Below are positions 8,777-17,874 of a DNA stretch of 64,000 nt, piece by piece; the first letter of the stretch is position 1, and the number at the start of each line of letters is the position of its first letter. The position numbers were made by a program, and so were the translations under genes. Below the pieces are notes generated by a model. It was not told the DNA's origin. It did no database searches and saw only the letters and a program-made list of their open reading frames with translations. This stretch comes from Acidovorax benzenivorans (GTDB lineage: Bacteria > Pseudomonadota > Gammaproteobacteria > Burkholderiales > Burkholderiaceae_C), in contig NZ_JAPCKI010000002.1 in assembly GCF_028680575.1 (NCBI RefSeq), positions 434,001 through 498,000 of the forward strand. The letters are read 5' to 3'.

Positions 8777-10864
8777 GGGTGCGATGCGCGCAAGGTAGTC
8801 TGCCGCGAACTGCACATACCAGTCGATGCTCTCGGGCTGCGCCAGCGCGTCACGCTTGAGCACCTGCTCGGCCGGGTGACCCAGAAGCAGCTTTTTGATG
8901 GGCAGCTCCAGCTTCTTGCCTGTCACGGTCTTGGGGATTACTGGCACCTGCAGGATTTCGTCGGGCACGTGGCGCACCGACAGCGCGGTGCGCAGCGCCT
9001 GGCCAATGCGTCGGCGCAGCGGCTCGTCGAGTGTGGTACCTGCGCGCAACTGCACGAATAGCGCTAGGTAGGACGGGCGGCCCAGGTATTCCAGATCCAC
9101 CACCAGGCTGTCGAGCACGTCGTCCAGCCCCTCGACCACGCGGTACAGCTCGGCCGTGCCCATGCGCACGCCCTGGCGGTTGATGGTGGCATCCGAGCGG
9201 CCGTAGATGATGCCGCCCACAGCCTCGGGCCGGGCCACCAATCGCAGCCAGTCGCCCTGGCGCCACACGGGGCGCTGCTCGGCATCGTGAAAGGTGTCGA
9301 AGTAGCTCTCTTTGTAGCGTGTGCCGTCGGTGTCGCCCCAGAAGTACAGCGGCATCGACGGAATGGGCCGGGTACAGACCAGCTCTCCCACCTCGTCCAT
9401 CACCGGCTGGCTCGCGTCGTTCCAGGCCTGCACACTGGCGCCCAGCGCACGGCATTGCATCTCGCCCAGGTGCACGGGCAGCGTGGGCAGGCCCACCAGG
9501 AAACCCCCTGCGATATCGGTGCCGCCGGAGACTACGTTGAGCCAGAAGTCGTCCTTGACATCGTAGTAGAGCCAGCGGTAGGCCTCGGGCGACAACGGTG
9601 ATCCGGTGGAGCACACGGTGTGCAGGGCCGACAGGTCGGCCACCTGCCGGGGCACCACACCGGCCTTCAGGCAGGCGTGGTGGATGGCGGCTCCCACGCC
9701 GAAGGTGGTCACGCGCAGACGGCCTACCAGGCGCCACAGATAGGCCCAGTCGGGGGCGGCCCCCCCGCCGCCCGCACCGGTGACGGAGCCGTCGTATAGC
9801 ACGATGGTGGCCCCACCCAGCAAGCCCATGACGTGCGCGTTCCAGACCATCCACGAGGTGTTGACCGCCCACAGCACCCGGTCGCCGGGGTGCAGGTCGT
9901 TGTGCAGCACCATGGCCACCAGGCTGTTGGCCAGCACGCCACCGTGGCCGTGCACGATGGCCTTGGGCAGGCCCGTGGTGCCGGATGAATACAGCGTCCA
10001 CAGCGGGTGGTCGGGTGCGAGTGCGAGCGGCTCAAGCGGTGCGTTGCCCGCCACGGCATCGGCCCAGTGCACCACGGTGCGCGCCTGCGCCTGCGCGGGG
10101 GGCGCAGGCGCCGGGTCGAGGCAGGGTACCCAGACCACGTGGCTCACCGTGGGCAATTGGTCCAGGATGTCGCCCAGCGCAGCGCGGCGGTCAAACGGTT
10201 TGCCCGCGTAACGGTAGCCATCCACCGCGACCAGCACCTTGGGCTCGATCTGGCGGTAGCGATCGCTCACGCTCACGGGGCCCATGTCGGGCGCACACAG
10301 TGCCCACACCGCACCGATGCTGGCGGCCGCGAGGAAGGCCACCACCGCTTGCGGGATGTTGGGCAGGTAGCCCACCACGCGGTCGCCCGGCTGCACGCCC
10401 AATGTGCGCAGCGTGTGCGCCAGCGCGCCCACCTGGCGGCGCAGTTCGGGCCACGAGATTTCTCCGGCGCCACCGGACTCGTCCTCGAACACGATGGCCG
10501 GTGTATGGGGCTGCGTGCCTCCGGGCGTATGGCGCAAAAGGGTGTCCACCAGGTTCAGCCGCGCGCCTTCGAACCATTGGGTGGCGGGCATGGGGTCGTC
10601 CGAGCGCATGCGGCGCGGGGCTTGCGCCATGGGCACGTCGAAGAAGGCCAGCAGTGCGCTCCAGAACGCTTCGGGTTCGTCCACCGACCACTGCCACAGG
10701 GCTTCATAGCCGCCAAAGCGCAAGCCACGCTCGCGCGCAAGCCAGCCCTCGAAGGCGATGACGAGGGCGCGCTCGCGGCGCGCGGCGCTGGGCTGCCAGA
10801 GCAGGGTGCCCGGCAGGTTGGTAGCGTTTGGGGTGTTTGGTGCTGAGGCGGTCTTGGCTGTCAT
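8759..10864 (-). CDS. aacS: Acetoacetyl-CoA synthetase (acetoacetate-CoA ligase)
   Basis: Activates acetoacetate to acetoacetyl-CoA with ATP, linking ketone bodies and polyhydroxybutyrate breakdown to central metabolism. The 701 residues form an ANL-superfamily adenylating enzyme. The ATP-binding P-loop SSGTTGLPKAIVHG ends at Lys301 and further motifs are VLWAVNTSWMVWN and WRQGDWLRL. The C-terminal domain has the acylation lysine in TVTGKKLELP. The N-terminal extension of about 110 residues with ARERGLRFGGYEALWQWSV is typical of acetoacetyl-CoA rather than acetyl-CoA synthetases. A Bug receptor gene follows 27 bases upstream on the same strand, so the two may share a transcript. The last codons lie in a family A repeat. 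Confidence 0.92.
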   Translation of the reverse strand: MTAKTASAPNTPNATNLPGTLLWQPSAARRERALVIAFEGWLARERGLRFGGYEALWQWSVDEPEAFWSALLAFFDVPMAQAPRRMRSDDPMPATQWFEGARLNLVDTLLRHTPGGTQPHTPAIVFEDESGGAGEISWPELRRQVGALAHTLRTLGVQPGDRVVGYLPNIPQAVVAFLAAASIGAVWALCAPDMGPVSVSDRYRQIEPKVLVAVDGYRYAGKPFDRRAALGDILDQLPTVSHVVWVPCLDPAPAPPAQAQARTVVHWADAVAGNAPLEPLALAPDHPLWTLYSSGTTGLPKAIVHGHGGVLANSLVAMVLHNDLHPGDRVLWAVNTSWMVWNAHVMGLLGGATIVLYDGSVTGAGGGGAAPDWAYLWRLVGRLRVTTFGVGAAIHHACLKAGVVPRQVADLSALHTVCSTGSPLSPEAYRWLYYDVKDDFWLNVVSGGTDIAGGFLVGLPTLPVHLGEMQCRALGASVQAWNDASQPVMDEVGELVCTRPIPSMPLYFWGDTDGTRYKESYFDTFHDAEQRPVWRQGDWLRLVARPEAVGGIIYGRSDATINRQGVRMGTAELYRVVEGLDDVLDSLVVDLEYLGRPSYLALFVQLRAGTTLDEPLRRRIGQALRTALSVRHVPDEILQVPVIPKTVTGKKLELPIKKLLLGHPAEQVLKRDALAQPESIDWYVQFAADYLARIAPEKLSI

Positions 10865-10891
10865 GGGGCTTTTGTGTGATTCAGGGGGCGC

Positions 10892-11875
10892 TCAGGTGTC
10901 TGCCGTGAAGCCGATGTTTTTTACGTGCGCCCGCCACTGCTCGGCCTCGGCGCGCAGCCGCGTGACCAGCTCTTGCGACGTGGACGAGCGCGCTGTCATG
11001 CCGAATTCCGCCAGGCCGCGCGCGAAGTCCGGCTGGGCCACGGCAGCGCGCACGGCCTCGGCAACGCGCTGCACGGTGGCAGCAGGCGTGCGCGCGGGCA
11101 CAAACACACCGAACCATTCGGTCATGTCCAGCGCAAAGCCCTGTTCGCGGTAGGTGGGCAGGTCGGGCGCGAAGGTGCTGCGTTCGGTGCCCGAGACTGC
11201 CAGCAAGCGCAGGCGGCCGGATTTGAGGTGCGGCAGGTAGCTGCCCAGCACTGTCGAATAGGCCGGCAACTGGCCGCCCATCAGGTCCTGCAGCCCCGGC
11301 GCATCGCCCCGGTAGGCGACGTGGGTGAAGTCGATGCCCGCCATCTTGCCCAGCACGCTGCCCACCAGATGCGGCGTGGAGCCCGACGCCGGCGAGCCGA
11401 AGCTGGCCTTGCCGGGATTGGCCTTGGCCCAGGCGACAAAGTCCTGCAGCGTGCGCACGCTGTCGGGCACGGCCGGCCCCACTGCCAGCGCAAACGGGAA
11501 GGTGCAGGCCATGGACACGGGCGCCACGTCCTCCAGCGCATAGGGCAGCTTGCGGTAGGTGTAGGGGTAGACGGTGAACGGGGAGGGCGGCGACAGCAGC
11601 AGCGTGGTGCCGTCGGGCGCGGCGTCCTTGAGCGCGCTCACGGCAATCTGGGTGCCCGCGCCGGGCTTGTTGTCCACGAGCACGTTGGCGGCATAGGTGC
11701 CGCGCAGCTTCTCGGCCAGGCGCCGGGCCACGTTGTCGGTGCTGCCCCCGGGCGGAAAGCCCACCAGCAGGCGGGCCAGGTCGGACTGTTGCTGTGCCTG
11801 TGCGGCAGAGAAGGTGCCGGTGCCCAGTGCGGCCAAGCTGGTGAGTTGGACAGCGAACTGTCGGCGGGTAGTCAT
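10892..11875 (-). CDS. Bug-family (TctC) tripartite tricarboxylate transporter receptor
   Basis: A periplasmic solute-binding protein of the Bug family, which is greatly expanded in Burkholderiales. The 327 residues begin with a twin-arginine-like signal (TTRRQFAVQL, then a hydrophobic stretch ending SAAQAQ at about 26-28). The mature part has the family blocks VGFPPGGSTDNVARRLAEKL, VDNKPGAGTQIA, GSPASGSTPHL and VAYRGDAPGLQDLMGGQL. These proteins bind small carboxylates or amides. No TctA or TctB membrane partner is in the window, so it is an orphan receptor. Proximity to aacS suggests a ketoacid ligand, but that is only inference. Confidence 0.92.
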   Translation of the reverse strand: MTTRRQFAVQLTSLAALGTGTFSAAQAQQQSDLARLLVGFPPGGSTDNVARRLAEKLRGTYAANVLVDNKPGAGTQIAVSALKDAAPDGTTLLLSPPSPFTVYPYTYRKLPYALEDVAPVSMACTFPFALAVGPAVPDSVRTLQDFVAWAKANPGKASFGSPASGSTPHLVGSVLGKMAGIDFTHVAYRGDAPGLQDLMGGQLPAYSTVLGSYLPHLKSGRLRLLAVSGTERSTFAPDLPTYREQGFALDMTEWFGVFVPARTPAATVQRVAEAVRAAVAQPDFARGLAEFGMTARSSTSQELVTRLRAEAEQWRAHVKNIGFTADT

Positions 11876-12044
11876 GGTTTGTCTCCTGGTTTTTGGTGTG
11901 CCACGGCGGTAGTGCGTTGCGACTGTGCCGCAAGGGCGCAGGGGCTGCTTTCCAATTACTGCGGTGGGTATCGCAAAGCTGCGGACCTAGGGGAAAACCT
12001 GGGCATCGCGCGCGGTGGGGTGAGACCCCCGGCGACTGGGCACG

Positions 12045-12968
12045 CTACGAGCGGCGGTAGTCCGAAGGCGTTACACCCCAGTGGCGGCGAAAGGCGTGGC
12101 TGAAGTGGGCCGCCGAGGGGTGGCCGGTGAGCAAGGCGATCTCCAGCAGCGGCTTGCGCGAATCGCGCACCAGCCGTGCGGCCAGCTCCATGCGCTGAAA
12201 GTGCACCCAGGCGTGGGGTGTGGCGCCAAACGACATCTTGAAGGCGCGCGCAAAGTGAAACGGGCTGAGCCCCGCGATGTCCGCCAGGCGCGCCACTGGC
12301 CAGGGTTCGTGCAGGCCGGCCATCACGGCCTCGGTCAGCTGGCGCATCTGCCGCGAGGTGAGTGTGGCGCCAGTGCGCGGGCGCTCGCCGGGCAGTGCGT
12401 AGTTTTCCACGAGGTGGATGGCAATGCCCATCGCGATGTGTTCGCCAAACGCGGGTTGCAGTGAGGCGTTGTTGTCCAGCGACGCCAGAAGCAGGTCGGC
12501 AAAGGCCGCGAGCACCGGGTCCTTGCGGCCAAAACACTGGCCCAGCGCCACATCGCCGCCTGCGGCACGCTGCAGCCAGGCGGGGGCCAGGTCGATGTGG
12601 ATGTTGTCGCGAACAGCCGAGCTGCGCCAGAAGCTCGGGGTGTCTCCGGGCAGGATCACGGACTCGCCGCGCTGCCAGAGCCTTTCCCCCACCAGGTCTC
12701 CATGGCGTTGCAGCAGCTGCGTGGGGTTGCCCCGGCGCACCAGGATGACGCAGTTGCTGTGGGCGGGTACGTACAGGTCGCCCACGGGGCCCACCTGGTG
12801 CCACACCGCGAGGCCCTGCCAGGGGCGCCCGGCGCTGGAGCGGTGGACGTGGTCCGGCAGCGCCTGCCAGGGGTGGTCCAAGCGCTTGTCGGCCAGCGCC
12901 CGCCAGTGCGCCGTGTCGAAACCTTCGATGGCAAGCGGAGTGTGGCGGGCGGTTAGTGGTGGCGTCAT
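12045..12968 (-). CDS. AraC-family transcriptional regulator
   Basis: A 307-residue regulator. The N-terminal half (about 1-190) is a cupin-like sensor domain (VPAHSNCVILVRRGN, SVILPGDTPSF). The C-terminal 110 residues hold two helix-turn-helix motifs: VARLADIAGLSPFHFARAFK, with the AraC signature, and EIALLTGHPSAAHFSHAFRR, followed by WGVTPSDYRR. ATG 12968 is preferred because the upstream frame has no family similarity. It faces the Bug and aacS genes on the same strand and is divergent from the COG0523 gene. Its targets cannot be told. Confidence 0.9.
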   Translation of the reverse strand: MTPPLTARHTPLAIEGFDTAHWRALADKRLDHPWQALPDHVHRSSAGRPWQGLAVWHQVGPVGDLYVPAHSNCVILVRRGNPTQLLQRHGDLVGERLWQRGESVILPGDTPSFWRSSAVRDNIHIDLAPAWLQRAAGGDVALGQCFGRKDPVLAAFADLLLASLDNNASLQPAFGEHIAMGIAIHLVENYALPGERPRTGATLTSRQMRQLTEAVMAGLHEPWPVARLADIAGLSPFHFARAFKMSFGATPHAWVHFQRMELAARLVRDSRKPLLEIALLTGHPSAAHFSHAFRRHWGVTPSDYRRS

Positions 12969-13192
12969 GGTGAAGATGGCAATGGATTGCCACCAGCGGC
13001 CTATCGTAGAGGGTTCCCGGTCCTGGCTACCTGTGTTTCCCGCCGGGCTGGACGGTGGTCGGACCGCGCTCAGGTGTGGCCAAGTGCTAGCAGGGGCTTG
13101 ACAGCCTCGGTACACTGAAAAAGATGCCCCTGGGTGGGGCACTGCGCCGCGCAGCGCAGCGCAAGTATTTGATTCCCTTGAAAGACAGATTT

Positions 13193-14254
13193 ATGGCACT
13201 GATCCCCGTCACCATCCTCACCGGCTTCCTGGGCTCGGGCAAAACGACGTTGCTCAAGCGCCTCTTGAGCGAAGCCCATGGCCAGAAGATTGCCGTGATC
13301 GAGAACGAATTCGGCGAAGAAAACATCGACAACGACATCCTCGTGACCGAGTCCAAGGAGCAGATCGTGCAGATGAGCAATGGCTGCATCTGCTGCACCA
13401 TCCGCGAAGACTTGCGCGAGACGCTGCAATTGCTGGCGGCCAAGAAGCGCAAGGGCCTGCTGGACTTTGAGCGCATCGTGATCGAGACCACCGGCGTGGC
13501 CGACCCGGGCCCCGTGGCGCAGACCTTCTTCATGGACGAAGAGATCGCCGAGACCTACCTCATCGACTCGATCATCACGCTGGTGGATGCCAAGCACGCG
13601 CCGCAGCAGCTCAATGATCGCCAGGAAGCACGTCGCCAGGTGGGGTTTGCCGACCAGATCTTCCTGTCCAAGACCGATCTGGTGTCCAAGGAGGAGACCG
13701 AGGCGCTGATCCATCGCTTGAAGCACATGAACCCGCGCGCGCCCATCAAGGCCGTGCATTTTGGCGAAGTGCCGCTCAAGGAGGTGCTGGACCTGCGCGG
13801 CTTCAACCTCAATGCCAAGCTGGATATCGACCCGGACTTCCTCAAGGAAGAAGGGGATGGGCATGACCACCACGACCATGACCACGAACATGGCGAGCAC
13901 TGCAGCCACCCCTCGCACCAGCATGAGCACGGCCATGGTCATCACCATCACCACGATGACGATGTGAAGAGTTTTGTGTACCGATCGGACCGCCCGTTCG
14001 ACCCGGCCAAGCTCGAAGACTTCCTCGGCGCCATCGTGAATATTTACGGCCCGCGCATGCTGCGCTACAAAGGGGTACTGAATATGAAGGGCACGGAGCG
14101 CAAGGTCATATTCCAGGGCGTGCACCAGCTCATGGGCAGCGACCTGGGCCCCCAGTGGGCCGAGGGCGAGCCGCGTACCAGCAAGATGGTCTTTATTGGC
14201 ATTGATCTGCCCAAGGACATCTTCCTGCAAGGGCTGGAGCAAAGCCTGGTCTGA
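13193..14254 (+). CDS. COG0523 (CobW/YjiA/ZNG1-like) metal-chaperone GTPase
   Basis: A P-loop GTPase of the G3E family thought to deliver zinc or another metal to client proteins. The 353 residues show Walker A GFLGSGKTT (11-19), the metal-site motif SNGCICCTI with Cys65-Cys67-Cys68, ENEFGEENID (38-47), SKTD (159-162, guanine specificity) and a C-terminal CobW_C domain. A His/Asp-rich loop at about 223-257 (HDHHDHDHEHGEHC and more) lies between the two domains and can bind several metal ions. ATG 13193 fits the family start; the upstream in-frame ATG adds 23 unrelated residues. dksA follows after 177 bases, a pairing that fits metal homeostasis. Confidence 0.9.
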   Translation: MALIPVTILTGFLGSGKTTLLKRLLSEAHGQKIAVIENEFGEENIDNDILVTESKEQIVQMSNGCICCTIREDLRETLQLLAAKKRKGLLDFERIVIETTGVADPGPVAQTFFMDEEIAETYLIDSIITLVDAKHAPQQLNDRQEARRQVGFADQIFLSKTDLVSKEETEALIHRLKHMNPRAPIKAVHFGEVPLKEVLDLRGFNLNAKLDIDPDFLKEEGDGHDHHDHDHEHGEHCSHPSHQHEHGHGHHHHHDDDVKSFVYRSDRPFDPAKLEDFLGAIVNIYGPRMLRYKGVLNMKGTERKVIFQGVHQLMGSDLGPQWAEGEPRTSKMVFIGIDLPKDIFLQGLEQSLV

Positions 14255-14431
14255 CCTGCTTGCCAGTGCCGAGCGGGTGATTTCGCCCGATTTGTGTTGT
14301 ATCTGCAACGTTTCCGTTTGCGTCCGCCCAGGTCGATACAATCGCGCCCCGGCGAAACCCCGGAAGGCTTGCCACACGCCCTTGGCTGCGAATGCAGCTG
14401 GGGCCCGCCCGTACTGCGAGGAGACCAGGAA

Positions 14432-15229
14432 GTGAAAGCCGACACCAGCAAATCCAAGGGGGCCACCAAGGCGACCCCCGCCGCGGCGAAAAGCGCCGCA
14501 GCCCCAGCGGCACCCAAAGTTGCTGCGAAGGCCACTGCCAAGGCTGCTGCGGCGCCCAAGGTGACCGCGCCCCCCGCCGTGGCGGCACCCGCTCCCGCGC
14601 CTGCATTGCAAGCGGGCTCGCAGGTACCCGTGCGCACAACCCGGCCTTCTTCCCGATTGGCCCAATTGACCGTACCATCCATGGCACAGACGGTGGCTTC
14701 AACAGCTGCCAAAGCCAGTTATCAACACACCATGCCCACGACCGCGCAAGCGCAGCCCACTTACATGGCTGCAAAAAAAGACCCCAAGCTGGCGAACAAC
14801 TGGAAAACCAAGTCCGTCGCCGAGCTGACTGACGCCGAAGTCATGGCCATGCCCGACAGCGAGTACATGAACGAAAAGCAGATGGCGTTTTTCCGCCTCA
14901 AGCTCGTTCAGCTCAAGCAGGACATCCACAACAGTGCCGGCGAAACCACCGAACACCTGCGTGAAGATACCGTGGTGGTGCCCGACCCGGCCGACCGTGC
15001 CACCATCGAAGAAGAACACGCGCTGGAACTGCGAACGCGCGACCGCGAGCGCAAGTTGCTCAAGAAGATCGAGCAGTCCATCGCCCGCATCGACGCAGGC
15101 GACTACGGCTACTGCGACGAAACCGGTGAGCCCATTGGCGTTGGCCGTCTGATCGCACGCCCCACCGCCACGCTGTCCCTCGAAGCGCAGCAACGCCGCG
15201 AACTCAAGCAGAAGATGTTTGGGGATTGA
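14432..15229 (+). CDS. dksA: RNA polymerase-binding transcription factor DksA (beta-type, few cysteines)
   Basis: DksA enters the RNA polymerase secondary channel and, with ppGpp, resets rRNA and amino-acid promoters. The C-terminal 150 residues give the coiled-coil (MAFFRLKLVQLKQDIHNSA, ELRTRDRERKLLKKIEQSI) and the globular end YGYCDETGEPIGVGRLIARP. Only one of the four zinc cysteines of E. coli DksA is kept (CDET; later positions are Ser and Ala). The first 110 or so residues are an Ala/Lys/Pro-rich tail that looks disordered. GTG 14432 is chosen for the GGAGACCAGGA just upstream; ATG 14294 would add an unlikely peptide. A TACAAT at 14336-14341 may be the -10. Confidence 0.88.
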   Translation: MKADTSKSKGATKATPAAAKSAAAPAAPKVAAKATAKAAAAPKVTAPPAVAAPAPAPALQAGSQVPVRTTRPSSRLAQLTVPSMAQTVASTAAKASYQHTMPTTAQAQPTYMAAKKDPKLANNWKTKSVAELTDAEVMAMPDSEYMNEKQMAFFRLKLVQLKQDIHNSAGETTEHLREDTVVVPDPADRATIEEEHALELRTRDRERKLLKKIEQSIARIDAGDYGYCDETGEPIGVGRLIARPTATLSLEAQQRRELKQKMFGD

Positions 15230-15276
15230 GCAGGCTGCGGCCTGTCGATCAACGCGCGCACTCTGCACCCTGAGCC

Positions 15277-17016
15277 ATGAGCAAGGAAGAATCCACCCCC
15301 GGCGGCCTGCTATCGAAGGTGGTGCGGTTCGTGAAGAACCCGACGGTGAACTGGACCGAACTCGATTCGATCCAGGATGACCGGGAGAGTCAGTACAGCA
15401 AGCAGATGCTCAAGGAGATGATCGAGCGCAAGCGCCGCAACGACTTTGTGCGGCGCCGCGAGTTCGATCAGCTGCGCAAGCTGCGCCAGCGTGAGGTCTT
15501 GCACGGGCAGCGGGTGGAGGACGCCGCTGGGCGTCCCTCGTTCTTCCAGAGCAGCATGGCATCGCCCGACGAGCGGGCCGTCACGCTCAAGAAGATCGAC
15601 GAGATCGAAGCGCAGATGTCCCAGCAGTGGTGGAAGAGCAAGCAGGGCGCCGATGCCCCCACCCAACCGGGGGTGATGCCTGAGTCCAGTACGGAGGCGT
15701 CTGCGGAAGCGCATGCCCGTGCCTATGCACCCACGATGCCCGGGAGCCTGCCTGTCCCGTTGGACACCAAGCCCGCCGTCCAGCCCCTGTTTGCCGATGA
15801 CAGCATGGCCATTGGTCGCTTTGGTGGCGCAGACGCCACCATGCTGCCAGGCGATACCCTACCCGTCGAAGCATCCTTCAGCCCTGCGGCTCCTACGGCT
15901 ACGCCCGCGCCCGCATTCGAACCGGAGGAATTCGTGCACGAACCCGATCTTGAAGAAGCCGCCATCCGGTTTGCCAACGGTGACCACGCAGGCGCCGAGT
16001 CTGGTCTGCTGGAAGTGCTGGCCCAGCATCAGCAGGACGATCCGGCGCAGCAGCTGGAAATCTGGATGACGCTGTTCGACCTGTACCGGGCCACCGGGCA
16101 GCACGACCGTTTCGATACGCTGGCCATCGACTTTGCGGCGCAGTATGGCCGCTCGGGGCCGCTGTGGTTCTCCATTCCGGCGCAGTTGGGCCTGGTTGTG
16201 GAGGCTGCTCCTGCGTCCGAGCCAGCCGTAGCCATGCGCCGCGATTTCAGCTGGAACGCTCCGCCCACCGTGGCCGTGTCCTCGGTGGCGGCCCTGCAGG
16301 CCTCGCTGGCCCGCGCTGCATCGCCCTGGACGCTGTCCTGGTCACGCCTCACTTCCATTGAAGAGGCTGCAGTGCCCCTGTTGGCCGACCAGTTCAGCCT
16401 GTGGGCCGACCGCGATGGCCAGATCGTGTTTTCGGGGGTTGAAAAGTTTCATGCCCTGCTCGACGCCAAGACCCAGTCGGGCGACCGGTCCAACAGCCCC
16501 GAATGGTGGCGCCTGCGCATGGCAGCCATGCGCCTCATGGGCAAGCCCGACGAGTTTGAGCTGGTGGCGCTGGATTACTGCGTGACCTACGAGGTATCGC
16601 CGCCCTCCTGGGTGTCGCCGCGCTGCGGATATTCGGACAACGAGGGCGTCTCTTCCGGCTCGGCGCCTTTGGCGGCCGACGGCGATTTCATGGGGGCCGA
16701 TCTTGGTGAATCATCGACCCCGGCCCCCTTGGATGCCGGGCCGATCGCACAGCTCAGCGGCCATATCGACGGCGATGCCACGCCCTTGTTGCAGCCGTTT
16801 GAGGCGCACTTCAAGCCCGGCGTGCCACTGACCATCGCCTGCGACAAGCTGATCCGGGTGGACTTTGCCGCCGCAGGCTCCGTGCTCAACTGGGCGGCTG
16901 AGCAACAAGGTCACGGCCACGTGATCCAGTTCCACAACCTGCAGCGGTTGGTGGCGATCTTCTTCAACGTGATCGGCATCAACGAGCACGCCTGGGTGGT
17001 GCCCCGGAAGAACTAG
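15277..17016 (+). CDS. Unknown protein with C-terminal STAS-like domain
   Basis: A 579-residue cytoplasmic protein that I do not recognise by name. The N-terminal 120 residues are charged and helical (MLKEMIERKRRNDFVRRREF, then REFDQLRKLRQRE). The next 110 or so are Pro/Ala-rich and probably disordered. A middle region (about 215-275, FANGDHAGAESGLLEVLAQH) resembles a single TPR-like repeat unit. The C-terminal 90 residues (AQLSGHIDGDATPLLQPFEA, ... VDFAAAGSVLNWA) look like a STAS domain of the MlaB type. There is no signal peptide or membrane segment. It lies 47 bases after dksA and ends at a hairpin before hslV. A scaffold or anti-sigma-type role is possible, not shown. Confidence 0.75.
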   Translation: MSKEESTPGGLLSKVVRFVKNPTVNWTELDSIQDDRESQYSKQMLKEMIERKRRNDFVRRREFDQLRKLRQREVLHGQRVEDAAGRPSFFQSSMASPDERAVTLKKIDEIEAQMSQQWWKSKQGADAPTQPGVMPESSTEASAEAHARAYAPTMPGSLPVPLDTKPAVQPLFADDSMAIGRFGGADATMLPGDTLPVEASFSPAAPTATPAPAFEPEEFVHEPDLEEAAIRFANGDHAGAESGLLEVLAQHQQDDPAQQLEIWMTLFDLYRATGQHDRFDTLAIDFAAQYGRSGPLWFSIPAQLGLVVEAAPASEPAVAMRRDFSWNAPPTVAVSSVAALQASLARAASPWTLSWSRLTSIEEAAVPLLADQFSLWADRDGQIVFSGVEKFHALLDAKTQSGDRSNSPEWWRLRMAAMRLMGKPDEFELVALDYCVTYEVSPPSWVSPRCGYSDNEGVSSGSAPLAADGDFMGADLGESSTPAPLDAGPIAQLSGHIDGDATPLLQPFEAHFKPGVPLTIACDKLIRVDFAAAGSVLNWAAEQQGHGHVIQFHNLQRLVAIFFNVIGINEHAWVVPRKN

Positions 17017-17029
17017 CGGGTACCCCCGT

Positions 17030-17055
17030 CATAGGCCGCTCCGCGGCGGCCTATG
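17030..17055. terminator. Perfect 10-bp inverted repeat after the STAS-like gene
   Basis: CATAGGCCGC (17030-17039) pairs with GCGGCCTATG (17046-17055) around a six-base loop, 14 bases after the stop codon. A true U run is missing (ACTCTCTTTG follows), so it is a weak candidate terminator or an mRNA-stabilising hairpin. Confidence 0.5.
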
Positions 17056-17175
17056 ACTCTCTCTTTGCTTTCCTGCAAGGCGGTCTCTTTGTTTTGCAGA
17101 GCGACCGGGGACCAGGTGCTGTCCTTCCTGGGGGTTGGCTTGCAAAATGGGGCACGATCCCCATCTGCCGCAGCT

Positions 17176-17742
17176 ATGGACTCATCAAAAGACAACCATC
17201 CGGTGTTCCACGGCACCACCATCCTCAGCGTGCGTCGCCAGACGCCTTCCGGCATCCAGGTCGCCATCGGCGGCGACGGTCAGGTCACGCTGGGCAACAT
17301 TGTGGTCAAGGGCACGGCGCGCAAGGTACGCAAGCTCTACCACGGCAAGGTGCTGGCGGGTTTTGCCGGAGCCACGGCCGATGCTTTCACGCTGTTTGAA
17401 CGCTTCGAGGCCAAGCTGGAAAAACACCAGGGCCACCTGACCCGCGCTGCCATCGAACTCACCAAGGACTGGCGCACCGACCGGGTGCTGCGCCGCCTCG
17501 AAGCCATGCTGGCCGTGGCGGACGCCAGCGCATCGCTCATCATCACCGGCAATGGCGATGTGCTCGAACCCGAGCAAGGCATCGTCGCGATTGGCTCAGG
17601 TGGTGCCTATGCCCACTCGGCGGCCAAGGCGCTGCTGGTGAACACCGATCTGTCTGCGCAGGAGATCGTGAAGAAGTCGCTCGAAATTGCGGGCGAGCTG
17701 TGCATCTACACCAACATGAACCACACCATCGAGACGCTCTGA
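17176..17742 (+). CDS. hslV: ATP-dependent protease peptidase subunit HslV
   Basis: The proteolytic dodecamer of the HslUV (ClpQY) protease. The 188 residues belong to the N-terminal-nucleophile family. The catalytic Thr is Thr14, the first Thr of GTTILSVRR, so 13 residues must be removed to free it. E. coli HslV needs only Met removal; I recall short propeptides in other betaproteobacteria. The conserved blocks [31 protein letters not shown] and the C-terminal [15 protein letters not shown] are intact. ATG 17176 is the best start. hslU follows after 132 bases that hold a family A repeat. Confidence 0.96.
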   Translation: MDSSKDNHPVFHGTTILSVRRQTPSGIQVAIGGDGQVTLGNIVVKGTARKVRKLYHGKVLAGFAGATADAFTLFERFEAKLEKHQGHLTRAAIELTKDWRTDRVLRRLEAMLAVADASASLIITGNGDVLEPEQGIVAIGSGGAYAHSAAKALLVNTDLSAQEIVKKSLEIAGELCIYTNMNHTIETL

Positions 17743-17801
17743 GCGTACGGAGGTGGGACTGGCCCAGCGATGGCTTCACGGTCAGCGCATTGTGGGCTGA
17801 T

Positions 17802-17861
17802 TGCTCTGTTTTTTATAGCTAATAGCGCATGATTCATTGGCGCTCTAGCCCCATTTGATAC
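17802..17861 (+). repeat. Family A dispersed repeat between hslV and hslU
   Basis: TGCTCTGTTTTTTATAGC, TAATAGCGCATGATTCATTG, GCGCTCTAGCCCC and ATTTGATA follow in the reference order. It makes up about half of the hslV-hslU gap, so the co-transcribed pair is separated by a potential hairpin (AGCGC / GCGCT). Confidence 0.8.
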
Positions 17862-17874
17862 CAGGAAGACCTGT

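Noticed and set aside
11750..11900. Sigma54-like GTGCCA upstream of the Bug receptor
   Set aside because: The partner -12 element is absent at the required spacing.
13850..13965. CAC/CAT-rich tract in the COG0523 gene as a DNA repeat or CRISPR
   Set aside because: It encodes the His-rich metal loop in frame, with no regular unit or spacers.
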